Positions 23,679-32,682 of a DNA stretch of 36,318 nt are shown one piece after another; the first letter of the stretch is position 1; every line of letters begins with the position of its first letter. The notes beneath the pieces are model-generated. The model saw only the letters and a list, made by a program, of their open reading frames with translations. It was not told where the DNA came from and ran no database searches. The position numbers and the translations under genes are program-made. The stretch covers positions 1 through 36,318 of the forward strand of contig CALGGY010000118.1 in assembly GCA_937915785.1 (NCBI GenBank), in the 5' to 3' direction. The DNA comes from an uncultured Bacteroidales bacterium (GTDB taxonomy: Bacteria; Bacteroidota; Bacteroidia; Bacteroidales; P3).

Positions 23679-25280
23679 ATGAAAATAACCAAACTTTCCA
23701 TTGCGCTGGCCCTTGTGCTGGCTTCCGTTTCGCTTCGTGCGCAGGAGGAACATTTAGTTGGCGCCAACTGCACATCGATAATGGTGGGCTGCAAGGCTTC
23801 CGCCGACGGTTCTGTGATAACCTCGCACACCTGCGACGGCAAATACCGCACGTGGGTGCGCATGGAACCCGCCGCCGACCACAAGCCGGGCACCATGCAC
23901 AAAGTGTACAAGGGCACCATGCACACCGAAACGCCCGGCTCTATGGGCGGCGTTACCCTTGCCGGCGAAATTCCAGAGGCGGCCCACACCTACGCCTATA
24001 TGAACACCGCCTACCCCTGCCTCAACGAAAAGCAGCTTGCCATGGGCGAAAGCACTTTCTCCGGTCCCGACACCTTGGTGAACAAAAACGGCATGTTCAT
24101 GATCGAGGAGTTGCAACGCATTGCCCTGCAGCGCTGCGACAACGCCCGCGACGCCATACGCCTCATCGGCGACCTCATCAAGCAATACGGCTACGGCGAC
24201 GGCGGCGAGTGCATCACCATTGCCGACAAAAAAGAGGTGTGGCAGATGGAAATCCTCGGCGAAGGCCCCGACAAAATCGGCGGCATGTGGGTGGCTCAGC
24301 GTGTTCCCGACGACCATGTGGCAGTGAGCTGCAACGTGTCCCGCATCGGCAAACTCGACCGAATAAACAAGGACTATTTCATGTGCTCCGACAATATCGA
24401 AAAAGTGGCCAAGAAATACGGCCTGTGGGACGGCAAAGGCGATTTCGTATGGTGGAAAGCCTTCCCGTCGAGCTACTCGGGCAAAAAGAATTTCAAAGAA
24501 CGCGAGTGGTACATTTTCAACGAGCTGGCGCCTTCGATGAACCTCTCTTTCGACGCCGACGAGCTGCCATTCTCCATCAAACCCGACAAAAAAGTTGACA
24601 TACAGCGTGTTATGGAACTTTTCCGTGCCAACTACGAAGGCAGCGAAAAACTGGACCAGACCAAAAACCTGCTTGCTCCGCGCCGTGTGCGCAAGGATGG
24701 CAAAATAGTAACCGACACCGCCGTGGCCGCCACTGCCAACCCGTGGATGAGCGGCACCGAACGCGAGCTGTACAACATGCTTAAACCGGGAACCGTAACT
24801 TTCTACCGTGGCGTGGCCATGTCGTGGTGCTCATATTCGTTTGTCATCCAGTGCCGCAGCTGGCTGCCCGATGAGGTGGGCGGTCTGTGCTGGTTCTCGG
24901 TGGAAAATCCCGGACAAAGTCCCCGCATACCCATTTTTGCCGGCAACACCCGCCTGCCACAGGGGTTCGACATCTGCGGACACCACCGCTACAACGAAAA
25001 CGCCGTGCTGTGGCATTACCGCAAAGCCAACAAACTGTCGCAGGTGCAGTGGGGCAACGCCAAAAAACTTATCTACGACAACGTGTTGCGTTACGAACAG
25101 AAAGCCTTGGACGAGCTGCCTGGCTTGGAAAAGAAAGTGGAAGCCCTGCTCAAAGACGGCAAACACAAGGAGGCTCAGCAACTGCTAAACCAATACACGT
25201 CCGATTTTGCCGGCGCGACACGCCAAACGTGGTCGGAGATAGAACACACCCTGTGGGAACGCTACTGGACAGGATTCTGA
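23679..25280 (+). CDS. C69 family dipeptidase, exported
   Basis: A 533-residue protein with a signal peptide (residues 1-22, ending SLRAQ). The mature N-terminal region NCTSIMVGCKASADGS carries the C69 nucleophile cysteine (first Cys), typical of Ntn-hydrolases. SHTCDG, WVAQRVPDDHVAVSCN and the C-terminal helical region fit the Bacteroidota C69 peptidase/PepD family, which cleaves dipeptides. It is transcribed away from the FHA array and has its own promoter, so a functional link is not implied. The ATG at 23679 is chosen for the signal peptide and promoter spacing. A strong terminator follows. Confidence 0.92.
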   Translation: MKITKLSIALALVLASVSLRAQEEHLVGANCTSIMVGCKASADGSVITSHTCDGKYRTWVRMEPAADHKPGTMHKVYKGTMHTETPGSMGGVTLAGEIPEAAHTYAYMNTAYPCLNEKQLAMGESTFSGPDTLVNKNGMFMIEELQRIALQRCDNARDAIRLIGDLIKQYGYGDGGECITIADKKEVWQMEILGEGPDKIGGMWVAQRVPDDHVAVSCNVSRIGKLDRINKDYFMCSDNIEKVAKKYGLWDGKGDFVWWKAFPSSYSGKKNFKEREWYIFNELAPSMNLSFDADELPFSIKPDKKVDIQRVMELFRANYEGSEKLDQTKNLLAPRRVRKDGKIVTDTAVAATANPWMSGTERELYNMLKPGTVTFYRGVAMSWCSYSFVIQCRSWLPDEVGGLCWFSVENPGQSPRIPIFAGNTRLPQGFDICGHHRYNENAVLWHYRKANKLSQVQWGNAKKLIYDNVLRYEQKALDELPGLEKKVEALLKDGKHKEAQQLLNQYTSDFAGATRQTWSEIEHTLWERYWTGF

Positions 25281-25306
25281 CACTCCCCCACCCCACTCTG
25301 TAAAAC

Positions 25307-25340
25307 AAAAAAAACGTGGTCTTCCAGACCACGTTTTTTT
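25307..25340. terminator. Bidirectional terminator
   Basis: Perfect 8-bp stem ACGTGGTC / GACCACGT (25314-25321 / 25327-25334), 5-nt loop, flanked by A and T runs, between the convergent dipeptidase and FKBP genes; it works for both strands. Confidence 0.9.
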
Positions 25341-25360
25341 ATGGTTTTTGCGGTAACCGC

Positions 25361-26245
25361 CTATTTCACCGACAGCAGCTCTATGTCGAAAACAAGTGAT
25401 GAATAGGGAGGTATCACGCGTCCGTCGCCAGCGCCGTAGCCCAGCTCCGAGGGGACGATAATTCTTACTTTCTCGCCCTGACACATGTTTCTAATTGCCA
25501 TGTCCCAACCTTTGATCATCGCCTGCTGTCCGACAACATATTTCAGGGTTTCGTGAGCTTCGGGGTCTTCGTTTGGGTCGCTGGTGTCGAAAATTGTTCC
25601 GTCGAGGAAACGTCCTGTGTAATTCACTTCCACGGTCTTGCCATCTTCCACATGCGGGCCATTGCCTTTCTTGATGGGAATCACATACAAGCCTTCGGCA
25701 GTGGGAGCCTGCGATATGCCGTTTTCGGTAATGTATTGTTCCAGCGCTGCTTTCTCGCCGTTTTTGCGCGATTCCATATCGGCTTCGAAGTCTTTTTTCA
25801 GCTGTGCTTCCGATTTCAGGGCGTGGAGTTTAATCTTGTATCGTATTGTCTGTCCGCTGCCGCTCTGATACTTTTGTGGCATTTTAACTCCGTGCTGGCT
25901 CAGGCTGTCGGCGTTTACTGCGAAAATGGCTTCATCGCCCACATGCATCATCAGCAGGCCTTCGTTGAGGCAGCCTTGGAAATTGCCTTGCTCCTCAGCT
26001 TTGAACAGTGGTTCGGGGTCGCCAACAACGGAACCCAGCTCCTCCTCGTTGAGATACAGGGTGCACTCGCAGTACAGCACGTCGCCGGGCTTCACCTTGT
26101 CGCCCTTGCCGTTTTCCGAAAGGAATTGATAATGCAGGCCTGATTTTGTCTTGTCAAATCCTTCGATGTCCGATTTTGGGCCGCAGGCAACCATCAGCAG
26201 GGCCGAAAGGGATGCCAGAATACCAGTTTTTACTATATTTTTCAT
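25361..26245 (-). CDS. FKBP-type peptidyl-prolyl isomerase lipoprotein
   Basis: A 294-residue lipoprotein (signal ending LMVAC) with two FKBP-like parts. Residues about 35-150 are a degenerate first domain (DVLYCECTLYLN and VGDEAIFAV). Residues about 190-293 are a canonical C-terminal FKBP (VEVNYTGRFLDGTIFDTS, WDMAIRNMCQGEKVRIIVPSELGYGAGD, LVFDIELLSV). Proline isomerisation of envelope proteins is the expected role. The ATG at 26245 is chosen for the lipoprotein signal; its promoter lies 38 nt upstream. It is a paralogue of the next gene and shares the same layout. Confidence 0.93.
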   Translation of the reverse strand: MKNIVKTGILASLSALLMVACGPKSDIEGFDKTKSGLHYQFLSENGKGDKVKPGDVLYCECTLYLNEEELGSVVGDPEPLFKAEEQGNFQGCLNEGLLMMHVGDEAIFAVNADSLSQHGVKMPQKYQSGSGQTIRYKIKLHALKSEAQLKKDFEADMESRKNGEKAALEQYITENGISQAPTAEGLYVIPIKKGNGPHVEDGKTVEVNYTGRFLDGTIFDTSDPNEDPEAHETLKYVVGQQAMIKGWDMAIRNMCQGEKVRIIVPSELGYGAGDGRVIPPYSSLVFDIELLSVK

Positions 26246-26282
26246 CTTTCTTGCTACTTTTTTAATTTTGCTTTTGACTTTG

Positions 26283-26314
26283 CAAAAATACGAAAAAAAA
26301 TCCATTTGGCAAAA
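26283..26314 (-). promoter_or_regulatory. Promoter of the first FKBP gene
   Basis: On the minus strand TTTTG (26310-26314), 19 nt, TATTTTTG (26283-26290): a full Bacteroidota consensus. Confidence 0.75.
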
Positions 26315-26332
26315 ACCTGATTACCGAAAAGC

Positions 26333-26368
26333 AAAAAAAAGTGCCCCGTTTGTTGGAGCACTTTTTTT
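26333..26368 (-). terminator. Terminator of the DHH-FKBP operon
   Basis: Stem of A7-GTGC with GCAC-T7 around a 13-nt loop, 20 nt past the stop at 26388, with T runs on both strands. Confidence 0.65.
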
Positions 26369-26387
26369 CAACACAGGCTGTTATATC

Positions 26388-27242
26388 TTATTTTTTCTCG
26401 GCTTTAGTCTCTTTCACCGAAAGCACTTCGAAATCGAAAAGCAGTGTGGAGTATGGTTCCATCATCATACTGCCTTTTTTACCGTAGGCCATGTTGGAGG
26501 GGATCAGCACGCGTGCTTTGCCGCCTTGTTCCATCTGGGCCATAGCTTTTTCCCAACCGGGTATCATGGGCTGCTGTCCAACTACATATTCTATAGGTTC
26601 GTGGGCCTGGGGAGCTTGTGTGGAGTCGCTGCTGTCGAAAATTTTTCCGTTGAGGAAACGTCCTGTGTAGTTCACCTTTATGGTTTTTCCGTCTTCAACC
26701 TTGGGACCGTTGCCGTGCTCCACGGAGAGTATATAGATACCGTCTTCTGTTGGCTGCACATCGAGTTTGTTTTCGGTCAGATAGTTTTTGATTTTTTCTT
26801 GTTCGATGGTTTCATTCATCAGCTCGCTCACTTTTATCTTGTATTTCAGAGTCTGTTTTTCGCCTGCTTTGAATGTGGCGGGCATCCGCATACCAATTGT
26901 CTGAAGGCTGTCGGCGTTGAAAACAAATTCCACTTCGTCGCCTTCGTGCAACATCATAAATCCGTCGGTAAGCAAGCGTTCGAAATAGTTGCCACGCATT
27001 GTGGTGTCGGTCATGAACAGGATTACGGGGTCCCCTTTTACAGAATCGAGTATCGAGTCGTTGAAAATAACCACGTATTTACCTTTTATCAGGTCGCCGT
27101 TGCTGACCTGCTGACCCTCTTGGTTTTGTGATATGAATTTGTATTTAAGTCCGGATTCGGTGGTTTGGTAACCGTCTCCGCAAGCCGCAAATGTCAGTGC
27201 GGCCAATGCTGCCAATGCAGCGATTTTCAGTGTTTTTTTCAT
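26388..27242 (-). CDS. FKBP-type peptidyl-prolyl isomerase lipoprotein
   Basis: A 284-residue lipoprotein (lipobox FAAC) with the same two-part plan as its neighbour: a degenerate N-terminal domain (DLIKGKYVVIFNDS, MLHEGDEVEFVFN) and a canonical C-terminal FKBP (IKVNYTGRFLNGKIFDSS, GWEKAMAQMEQGGKARVLIPSNMAYGKKG, LLFDFEVLSV). It is exported and membrane-anchored. It lies 29 nt after the third FKBP in an apparent operon with the DHH gene. Three FKBP lipoproteins in a row indicate local duplication. Confidence 0.93.
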   Translation of the reverse strand: MKKTLKIAALAALAALTFAACGDGYQTTESGLKYKFISQNQEGQQVSNGDLIKGKYVVIFNDSILDSVKGDPVILFMTDTTMRGNYFERLLTDGFMMLHEGDEVEFVFNADSLQTIGMRMPATFKAGEKQTLKYKIKVSELMNETIEQEKIKNYLTENKLDVQPTEDGIYILSVEHGNGPKVEDGKTIKVNYTGRFLNGKIFDSSDSTQAPQAHEPIEYVVGQQPMIPGWEKAMAQMEQGGKARVLIPSNMAYGKKGSMMMEPYSTLLFDFEVLSVKETKAEKK

Positions 27243-27271
27243 TTTTTTGTCAGTTATTGTTATTGAACATT

Positions 27272-27775
27272 TTATAATATTTCCAAATCGAAAATCAGGG
27301 TGGCGTTTTGTGGCACTTTGTCGCCGTCGCCTGCCACTCCGTATCCGGCGTATGCCGGCACTATCACTTTGGCTTTGCTGCCTCTGCGCAGTTCAAGCAG
27401 TCCGCTGTCGAGCCCGGGCACAATGTCGCTTTTGCCCACGGTAACGGTTTTTTCCACGCCGCTGTAAATGGCGTCAAGCGAAATGGCCGACAGGTTGTAG
27501 CGAATATTCACCACGTTTTCGTAGGTTAGTCTCGCACCTTGTCCGGCACTGTATTCCCACACCCTTACGCCGTTGCTCAGTTTTTGGGCCTGCCAGCCGT
27601 TGCGCCGCACCAGCTCGTCAATCTGCGTATCCTCGGCTTTGGACATGTAGCGGTTGGCGTTTATCATGTTTTCCTTGATAGAGGGTTTCTGCTCCATTTC
27701 TATCACGGGCACATCGCGGCTACCGCAAGCGGTGGCAAGTGCCGACACAAAAACAATTGCAAGCCATCGGTTCAT
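27272..27775 (-). CDS. FKBP-type lipoprotein, GldI-like size
   Basis: A 167-residue single-domain FKBP with a lipoprotein signal (ATAC). Motifs: VNIRYNLSAISLDAIYSG, VPGLDSGLLELRRGSKAKVIVPAYAGYGVAGDGD, shown only by position about 85-165, and LIFDLEIL. Size and lipid anchor resemble GldI-type FKBPs of Bacteroidota, but gliding genes are not seen here. The start overlaps the DHH stop by 4 nt (ATGA), indicating translational coupling. Confidence 0.88.
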   Translation of the reverse strand: MNRWLAIVFVSALATACGSRDVPVIEMEQKPSIKENMINANRYMSKAEDTQIDELVRRNGWQAQKLSNGVRVWEYSAGQGARLTYENVVNIRYNLSAISLDAIYSGVEKTVTVGKSDIVPGLDSGLLELRRGSKAKVIVPAYAGYGVAGDGDKVPQNATLIFDLEIL

Positions 27776-28797
27776 AGTGCTGTGGGTTTCAGTTCGTTAT
27801 ACAGGTGTTCCATAAGTTTTGCCTCTGTGGTGGCGAAATCGTATGGCGATGTGGCTCCCGATGCCTTGCGGTGCCCGCCTCCTCCGAAATACTTGGCAGC
27901 GAACTCGTTCACGGCAAAGTCGTGCTTTGAGCGGAACGACATGCGCACATCCCCTTTGGAGGTTTCTTTTATCATCACCCCAACATGTATGTTCCTCATG
28001 CTCAGTGTGTAATTCACGATGCTCTCCATATCGCCCTCCTCAAGTCCGAAACGCTGCTGGTCGGCGTAGCTCACGGCTATGTAGGCGGTGTGTATTTCGG
28101 AAAGCACGTGCAGGCAGTTGGTGAGGCAGTAGCCCAGAAAACGCACGCGGCTTTCGCTGAAAGTGTTGAAAATGCTGTCGTGTATGGCGTTGATGTCGAT
28201 ACCTGTTTCGGCAAGGTTGCCGGCGGCGTCGTAAACGCTTTTGTGGTTGCACGAGTAGCTGAACGAGCCTGTGTCGGTGCAGATGCCGGTGTAGAAACAG
28301 GCAGCCATGGTTTGGTCCACATATTCTGTGCCATACATCTGGCACACAATCCAATAGGCGAGCTCGGAGGCCGACGACACCTGTGTGTCGGAAAACATCA
28401 CAGCCAAATCGGCAATGTCGGGATTGGGGTGGTGGTCGATAAGAGCTTTTGGGGCGTGGCTTTGGGCAATGGCTTCGGCCAAAACGCCGGTTCGACGCAA
28501 CTGGTTAAGGTCCACCATTATTACAAGGTCGGCGGCGGATATGGCAGCTTTGCAGCTTTCCATGTTGGCTTGGCCAACAAGTATGGATGTGGCGGCGGGC
28601 AGAAAGTTGTAGTAGTCGGGGTATGTGGTTGGCAGTAGCACCGACACATATTTGCCCTGCATGGCGATAGCCGCGCGCAGGCCCAAAGCGGAGCCTATAG
28701 CGTCGCCGTCGGGATTCACGTGCGACACAATGGCCACTTTGTGCGAGTGGTCTATCAACTGCCGGAGGGTGTCAGTGCTGGAGTGGTCCAAAAACAT
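27772..28797 (-). CDS. DHH family phosphoesterase (NrnA-like)
   Basis: A 341-residue cytosolic protein with the DHH/DHHA1 layout: SHVNPDGDAIGS near residue 24, VDLNQLRRTG, the DHH motif LIDHHPNPD near residue 140, and the C-terminal GGGGHRKASGA. NrnA-type members degrade short RNAs (nanoRNA) or pAp, and some members cleave cyclic dinucleotides or their linear products. Metal-binding Asp and His residues are all visible. Downstream it is coupled by ATGA overlap to an FKBP gene, an arrangement with no obvious functional logic; upstream is a small lipoprotein gene 16 nt away. Confidence 0.93.
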   Translation of the reverse strand: MFLDHSSTDTLRQLIDHSHKVAIVSHVNPDGDAIGSALGLRAAIAMQGKYVSVLLPTTYPDYYNFLPAATSILVGQANMESCKAAISAADLVIMVDLNQLRRTGVLAEAIAQSHAPKALIDHHPNPDIADLAVMFSDTQVSSASELAYWIVCQMYGTEYVDQTMAACFYTGICTDTGSFSYSCNHKSVYDAAGNLAETGIDINAIHDSIFNTFSESRVRFLGYCLTNCLHVLSEIHTAYIAVSYADQQRFGLEEGDMESIVNYTLSMRNIHVGVMIKETSKGDVRMSFRSKHDFAVNEFAAKYFGGGGHRKASGATSPYDFATTEAKLMEHLYNELKPTAL

Positions 28798-28813
28798 GGA
28801 ACGATGGTTGCCG

Positions 28814-29215
28814 TTATTGTTTGCTTCCTACAAAATTGATTATCTCCACTTCGCCTTGAAACACCTTCATCTTAAGGGTGGAGCCGGTTACGGTGCCGTC
28901 GATAGATTCTATGGTGCTGCTGCCGGAAAGGGTGTAGTTGTCGCCGCTTTTCTTCACGCGAACCTTGAATCCTACTGGCGCAAGTTCCTTGTCCATCAGT
29001 TTCTCCTCTTCGGTGTTGGCATCATACTGCACTGTAACATACTCGTCGTCGCTGCGGGTTATCACCACTTTGCTTTCGGTCTCAATCTTGTAATTGTTGG
29101 TTCCAACGTATGTGCCGGCAATTTGGGCTGCATAGTCCTTGTCCTCCTCGTCGCATGAGGTAAACACTGCTGCCGACATCAAAACTACAACTGCAATGGC
29201 AAACAATTTTTTCAT
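28814..29215 (-). CDS. Small lipocalin-like lipoprotein
   Basis: A 133-residue lipoprotein (lipobox FTSC). The mature part starts AAQIAGTYVGTNNYKIE and continues with regularly spaced beta strands (KVVITRS, YVTVQYDA, FKVRVKKSGDNYTLSGS, GSTLKMKVFQGEV), the look of Bacteroidota calycin-like/lipocalin-like lipoproteins. No enzyme motif. It leads a possible operon with DHH and two FKBPs, behind a TAAATTTG element. Confidence 0.75.
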   Translation of the reverse strand: MKKLFAIAVVVLMSAAVFTSCDEEDKDYAAQIAGTYVGTNNYKIETESKVVITRSDDEYVTVQYDANTEEEKLMDKELAPVGFKVRVKKSGDNYTLSGSSTIESIDGTVTGSTLKMKVFQGEVEIINFVGSKQ

Positions 29216-29268
29216 AATCTTTTATGTTTTAATGGGTTAAAAAAATCTGTCGTTTTTATTACGAATTG

Positions 29269-29276
29269 CAAATTTA
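29269..29276 (-). promoter_or_regulatory. -7 element upstream of the small lipoprotein gene
   Basis: TAAATTTG on the minus strand, 54 nt before the ATG at 29215; no TTTG is seen at the -33 position. Confidence 0.5.
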
Positions 29277-29360
29277 CGTTTTTTTGGTCAAATTATTATG
29301 TTTCGAGCGTTATTTTTTGTTTTTTTTGCGATAGATGGACATTGTTTGGTGGAAAAATCG

Positions 29361-29368
29361 TATTTTTG
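29361..29368 (+). promoter_or_regulatory. -7 element upstream of the AlkD-like gene
   Basis: TATTTTTG, 16 nt before the ATG at 29384, matches TAnnTTTG. The short leader favours the ATG at 29384 or 29390. Confidence 0.5.
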
Positions 29369-29383
29369 CAGGCTGAAAACGAT

Positions 29384-30094
29384 ATGATTATGACAACCTG
29401 CGACGAAGTTTTGAAAACCATGCTTGCGCTGAAAGACGACGAACAGAAGGCCGTGCTTCAACGCTTTTTCAAAACGGGCAAAGGCCAATATGGCGATGGC
29501 GATGTTTTTCTTGGCATAAAAGTGCCTCAGACGCGCGCCGTGGCCAAACGGTTCTGGAAAGAATGCTCTGCCGACGATTTGCACCGTCTTTTGCAGTCGG
29601 CCTACCACGAGGTGCGCCTTGTGGCCCTGCTGATGCTTGCCATGCAGTACAAACACGACCGCGGCAACGCCGCCTACGCCGATTTCTACCTGAATCACAC
29701 CTCACGCATCAACAACTGGGACTTGGTGGACCTTTCGTGCTACGACATTCTGGGCAATTGGCTTTTGGACAAGGACCGCACGGTGCTCTACTCCCTTGCC
29801 CGCAGTACCAATTTCTGGGAGCAGCGCATAGCCATTGTAAGCTGCATGGCTTTTGTCCGCAACAATCAGTACGACGACTGCCTTGCCATATCCGACATGC
29901 TACTGCACCACCCTCACGACCTGATACAGAAAGCCGTGGGCTGGCTTCTGCGCGAAGTGGGCAAGCGCAACAACGAGGTGCTCACAAATTTCCTTGCCAC
30001 TCGCTACCGCACCATGCCACGCACCATGCTGCGCTACGCCATCGAAAAATATCCCGACAACGTGCGGAAACAGTTTCTGCATGGCACGTTTTGA
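29384..30094 (+). CDS. DNA alkylation repair protein (AlkD-like HEAT repeat)
   Basis: A 236-residue all-helical HEAT-like protein of the AlkC/AlkD family, which in characterised members removes alkylated bases from DNA. Landmarks: GDGDVFLGIKVPQTR near residue 45, YHEVRLVALLML, NNWDLVDLS (the aromatic/acid pair at the catalytic site of AlkD), FWEQRIAIV with the DNA-contacting Arg, and LIQKAVGWLLREVGK. Length fits. It starts just after a -7 element and is transcribed rightwards, alone, converging on the histidine kinase. Confidence 0.92.
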   Translation: MIMTTCDEVLKTMLALKDDEQKAVLQRFFKTGKGQYGDGDVFLGIKVPQTRAVAKRFWKECSADDLHRLLQSAYHEVRLVALLMLAMQYKHDRGNAAYADFYLNHTSRINNWDLVDLSCYDILGNWLLDKDRTVLYSLARSTNFWEQRIAIVSCMAFVRNNQYDDCLAISDMLLHHPHDLIQKAVGWLLREVGKRNNEVLTNFLATRYRTMPRTMLRYAIEKYPDNVRKQFLHGTF

Positions 30095-30143
30095 ACGAGC
30101 AACGTTTTTTTTTAACTTATTATTTACGAATAATTTGTAACAA

Positions 30144-30185
30144 AAAAAAAGGTAGCGTGTCTATACATCAAAACACGCAACCTAT
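30144..30185 (-). terminator. Terminator of the MATE-histidine kinase operon
   Basis: Ten-base arms with one mismatch (30151-30160 / 30173-30182), 12-nt loop and an A9 run on the plus strand, giving a T9 tail on the minus strand. It could also serve the AlkD-like gene. Confidence 0.8.
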
Positions 30186-30218
30186 CATCATAATCTATAA
30201 AGCGATTTTTAGGTACAG

Positions 30219-30243
30219 CGGGAGGGAGTGGATGCCCCTCCCG
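30219..30243 (-). other. Second hairpin just after the histidine kinase stop
   Basis: Perfect GC-rich 8-bp stem CGGGAGGG / CCCTCCCG with a 9-nt loop, 5 nt past the stop at 30249. No T run follows, so it may protect the 3' end or assist the terminator at 30144-30185. Confidence 0.6.
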
Positions 30244-30248
30244 TTGTT

Positions 30249-31181
30249 TCATTTCCTTATTTTGGGATGCATGGGCAGAAATATGTCGAACTCCGACCCT
30301 TTGCCGAGCTCGCTATGCACTTTGATGTCGCCGCCGTGCATCTGCACAATGCGAAGGGCGTAGTTAAGGCCTATTCCGTAGCCTTTCACGTCGTGGCGGT
30401 CGCCGGTGGGCACACGGTAAAAATTTTCAAAGATATGCTCCAACGCGTTTTTCGACATGCCTATGCCTTTGTCGCTTATTTTCACCACAATGCCATTATG
30501 GGTGTCGGCGGTGGTGACGCTGATTTCGGGAGCTCCGTCGGAATATTTCACGGCATTGTCCAAAATATTGGTTATAACATTGGCAATTTGCAGCTGGTCG
30601 GCCTCTATCATATTGTTGGTTGCGGAGAGATGGCGGTTTATCACACCTCCGGAGTTGCGTACAAGTATCTCCGAGCTTTCCACAACGTGGCTTATCATTT
30701 GGTGAATGTCGAACTGCTCTATGTTAAGTGCAAAATGTGAGCTGTTGATACGCGAGTGCTGCAGAAAAATGTCCACCATTTTTTTCAGCCGTTCGGTTTC
30801 GGAGGCTATTATTGGCAGGTACGACTCCACCTGCTCCTCGCGGGTTGGCTTGTCCTCCAAGTTTTTGTCCAACAGCAATTCGCAGGCCAGCGAGATAACT
30901 GTAATGGGCGTTTTTATTTCATGCACAATGTTGTTTGTAAAATCGTTTCGTGTCGATTCGGCATAATACTGCCAGTGCGATATTATTATGCCAAGAATAT
31001 AGGTAAGAACGATAAGCAATATCAGTGCTATACCGCTCACAGTCAGCAATATGTAGTTCGACTTGAACACAGAGATGAACAGAATGGCTATTGTTACGGC
31101 AAGTAATATAATGATGACCGTAAAAACAGCCCACAGGATATTGCGTCGGCGCTTGGGCGAATAATCTACAAAAAGTCGCAT
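30249..31181 (-). CDS. Sensor histidine kinase without sensory domain
   Basis: A 310-residue two-component kinase. Two membrane helices (about 15-38 and 43-68) are joined by only about five residues, so no periplasmic sensor domain exists. The dimerisation helix holds the phospho-acceptor His87 in NNIVHEIKTPIT. The ATP-binding domain has NILDNAVKYSDG (N box), DKGIGMS (G1), FENFYRV (F box) and GYGIGLNYAL (G2). No response regulator is adjacent: a terminator follows and a MATE gene precedes it by 2 nt. It may sense through its membrane helices, perhaps responding to the state of the transporter or envelope (inference). Confidence 0.93.
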   Translation of the reverse strand: MRLFVDYSPKRRRNILWAVFTVIIILLAVTIAILFISVFKSNYILLTVSGIALILLIVLTYILGIIISHWQYYAESTRNDFTNNIVHEIKTPITVISLACELLLDKNLEDKPTREEQVESYLPIIASETERLKKMVDIFLQHSRINSSHFALNIEQFDIHQMISHVVESSEILVRNSGGVINRHLSATNNMIEADQLQIANVITNILDNAVKYSDGAPEISVTTADTHNGIVVKISDKGIGMSKNALEHIFENFYRVPTGDRHDVKGYGIGLNYALRIVQMHGGDIKVHSELGKGSEFDIFLPMHPKIRK

Positions 31182-31183
31182 AT

Positions 31184-32626
31184 CTATATAGTTATTTGTA
31201 TGTCAGTATTTTGAGTCTGGTAGTTTTTTGGCCCATGCTCCTTTTTGGACTTTCGCACGGTTGCCACATAGTCGGGGGCAAACACCTTGCGTTGCGAGTA
31301 AAGCAACAAGGCCGCCAATGCTGCACCCAGCACATCGCAGATGGTGCACGAGGCAAAAACTCCCGTAAGGCCACTGCTGCCTACGCTCTCGAAAACAGGT
31401 GGCACGACAAACATCATAGGTATCAGAAACAGCACCTGACGCGAAAGGCTGGTAACAATGGCTATCCACGGTTTGTCGATACTCTGGAAAAACTGCGAGT
31501 TGGTAACGGTAAAACCAATCAGCGGAGCCATAACCAACAGCAGCGGCATTGCCAAGCACGAAATGTCTATCAAATCGGGGTCGGTGGTGAACATGCGTGA
31601 GATGAGAGCCGGAAAACACACCGAAGTTACAGTGCCAAACACGCCTACCGCCACACATATTTTCATTGTCAGCACATAAACGTCTTTCAGCCTGTGGCTA
31701 TGTCCGGCGCCGTAGTTGTAACCGGCTATGGGCTGCATTCCCTGACACAAGCCGAGCATCAGCATCAGTATAAGCGAGGCGTAGGAGTTCACCACCACGT
31801 TGGCACCCACGGCAAGGTCGCCGCCATAGCGCAAAAGCTGGTGGTTGAGCAGGGCCACCACCGCCGATCCGGCAAGGTTCATCGAAAACGGGCTGATGCC
31901 TATCATCAGTATGTTGCGGAAAATGTATACCTTAGGTTGCCAAGCGTGCCTGCGGAAACGGATGAAAGAGCTCCTCTGAACAAAATGCCACACCGAAAAC
32001 ACTGCCGACACAGCCATAGATATGGTGGTGGCCCATGCCGCTCCGGCAATGCCCCAGTTCAGCTTGTAGATAAACAGTGCGTCGAGCACGATGTTGAGCA
32101 CAGCACCGCCGGCCAGTATCAGCATGGCTTTTATGGGATAGCCCGATGCACGTATCAGGCCCGTGAGGTTGAAAGTGAGCGTGGTAAGGAACATTCCGGG
32201 CAACACAATTATCATGTACTCGCGGGCAAAGCCTATGGTGTCGGCTGAAGCTCCGAACAGGCTAAGAATGTTGTCCATAAAGAGGTATCCGCCACTTACA
32301 AAAAGGAACCCGAAGAAAAAGGTAAGAAGCATGCTGTTGCCGAGGATTTTTTCGGCCCACCGCTCGTCCTTTCGGCCCAGCACAATGCTCATGCGCGCCG
32401 CCGAGCCGGCTCCCACCAGCGACCCGAAAGCATGTATGATGTTCATCACAGGCATGGTGATACCCAATCCGGTGATGGCCAAAGCGCTTACACACTGTCC
32501 GAGAAACATGCGGTCCACAAGGTTGTACACCGATGCTATCACCTGACTGATAACGGCTGGCAGTGCGTATATCAGCAGAAGTTTCCCAATTTTCTCAGTT
32601 TCAAGCTCTTTGGTTTTGTTTATCAT
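31184..32626 (-). CDS. MATE family multidrug exporter
   Basis: A 480-residue protein with about twelve membrane helices. The start region KIGKLLLIYALPAVISQ, the repeat-like MFLGQCVSALAITG and a matching second half (QGMQPIAGYNYGAG) are typical of MATE antiporters close to the MepA/DinF branch, which export cationic drugs using H+ or Na+. Its promoter (TTTG, 19 nt, TACCTTTG) is 26 nt upstream. It is followed at 2 nt by a histidine kinase, so the two are co-expressed. Confidence 0.93.
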   Translation of the reverse strand: MINKTKELETEKIGKLLLIYALPAVISQVIASVYNLVDRMFLGQCVSALAITGLGITMPVMNIIHAFGSLVGAGSAARMSIVLGRKDERWAEKILGNSMLLTFFFGFLFVSGGYLFMDNILSLFGASADTIGFAREYMIIVLPGMFLTTLTFNLTGLIRASGYPIKAMLILAGGAVLNIVLDALFIYKLNWGIAGAAWATTISMAVSAVFSVWHFVQRSSFIRFRRHAWQPKVYIFRNILMIGISPFSMNLAGSAVVALLNHQLLRYGGDLAVGANVVVNSYASLILMLMLGLCQGMQPIAGYNYGAGHSHRLKDVYVLTMKICVAVGVFGTVTSVCFPALISRMFTTDPDLIDISCLAMPLLLVMAPLIGFTVTNSQFFQSIDKPWIAIVTSLSRQVLFLIPMMFVVPPVFESVGSSGLTGVFASCTICDVLGAALAALLLYSQRKVFAPDYVATVRKSKKEHGPKNYQTQNTDIQITI

Positions 32627-32651
32627 CAGAGATGGTTATTTTTCGAGTGTG

Positions 32652-32682
32652 CAAAGGTACAAAAAAAATGGCAAAAATCAAA
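32652..32682 (-). promoter_or_regulatory. Promoter of the MATE-histidine kinase operon
   Basis: On the minus strand TTTG (32679-32682), 19 nt, TACCTTTG (32652-32659). The -33 element abuts the terminator of the upstream operon. Confidence 0.75.
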
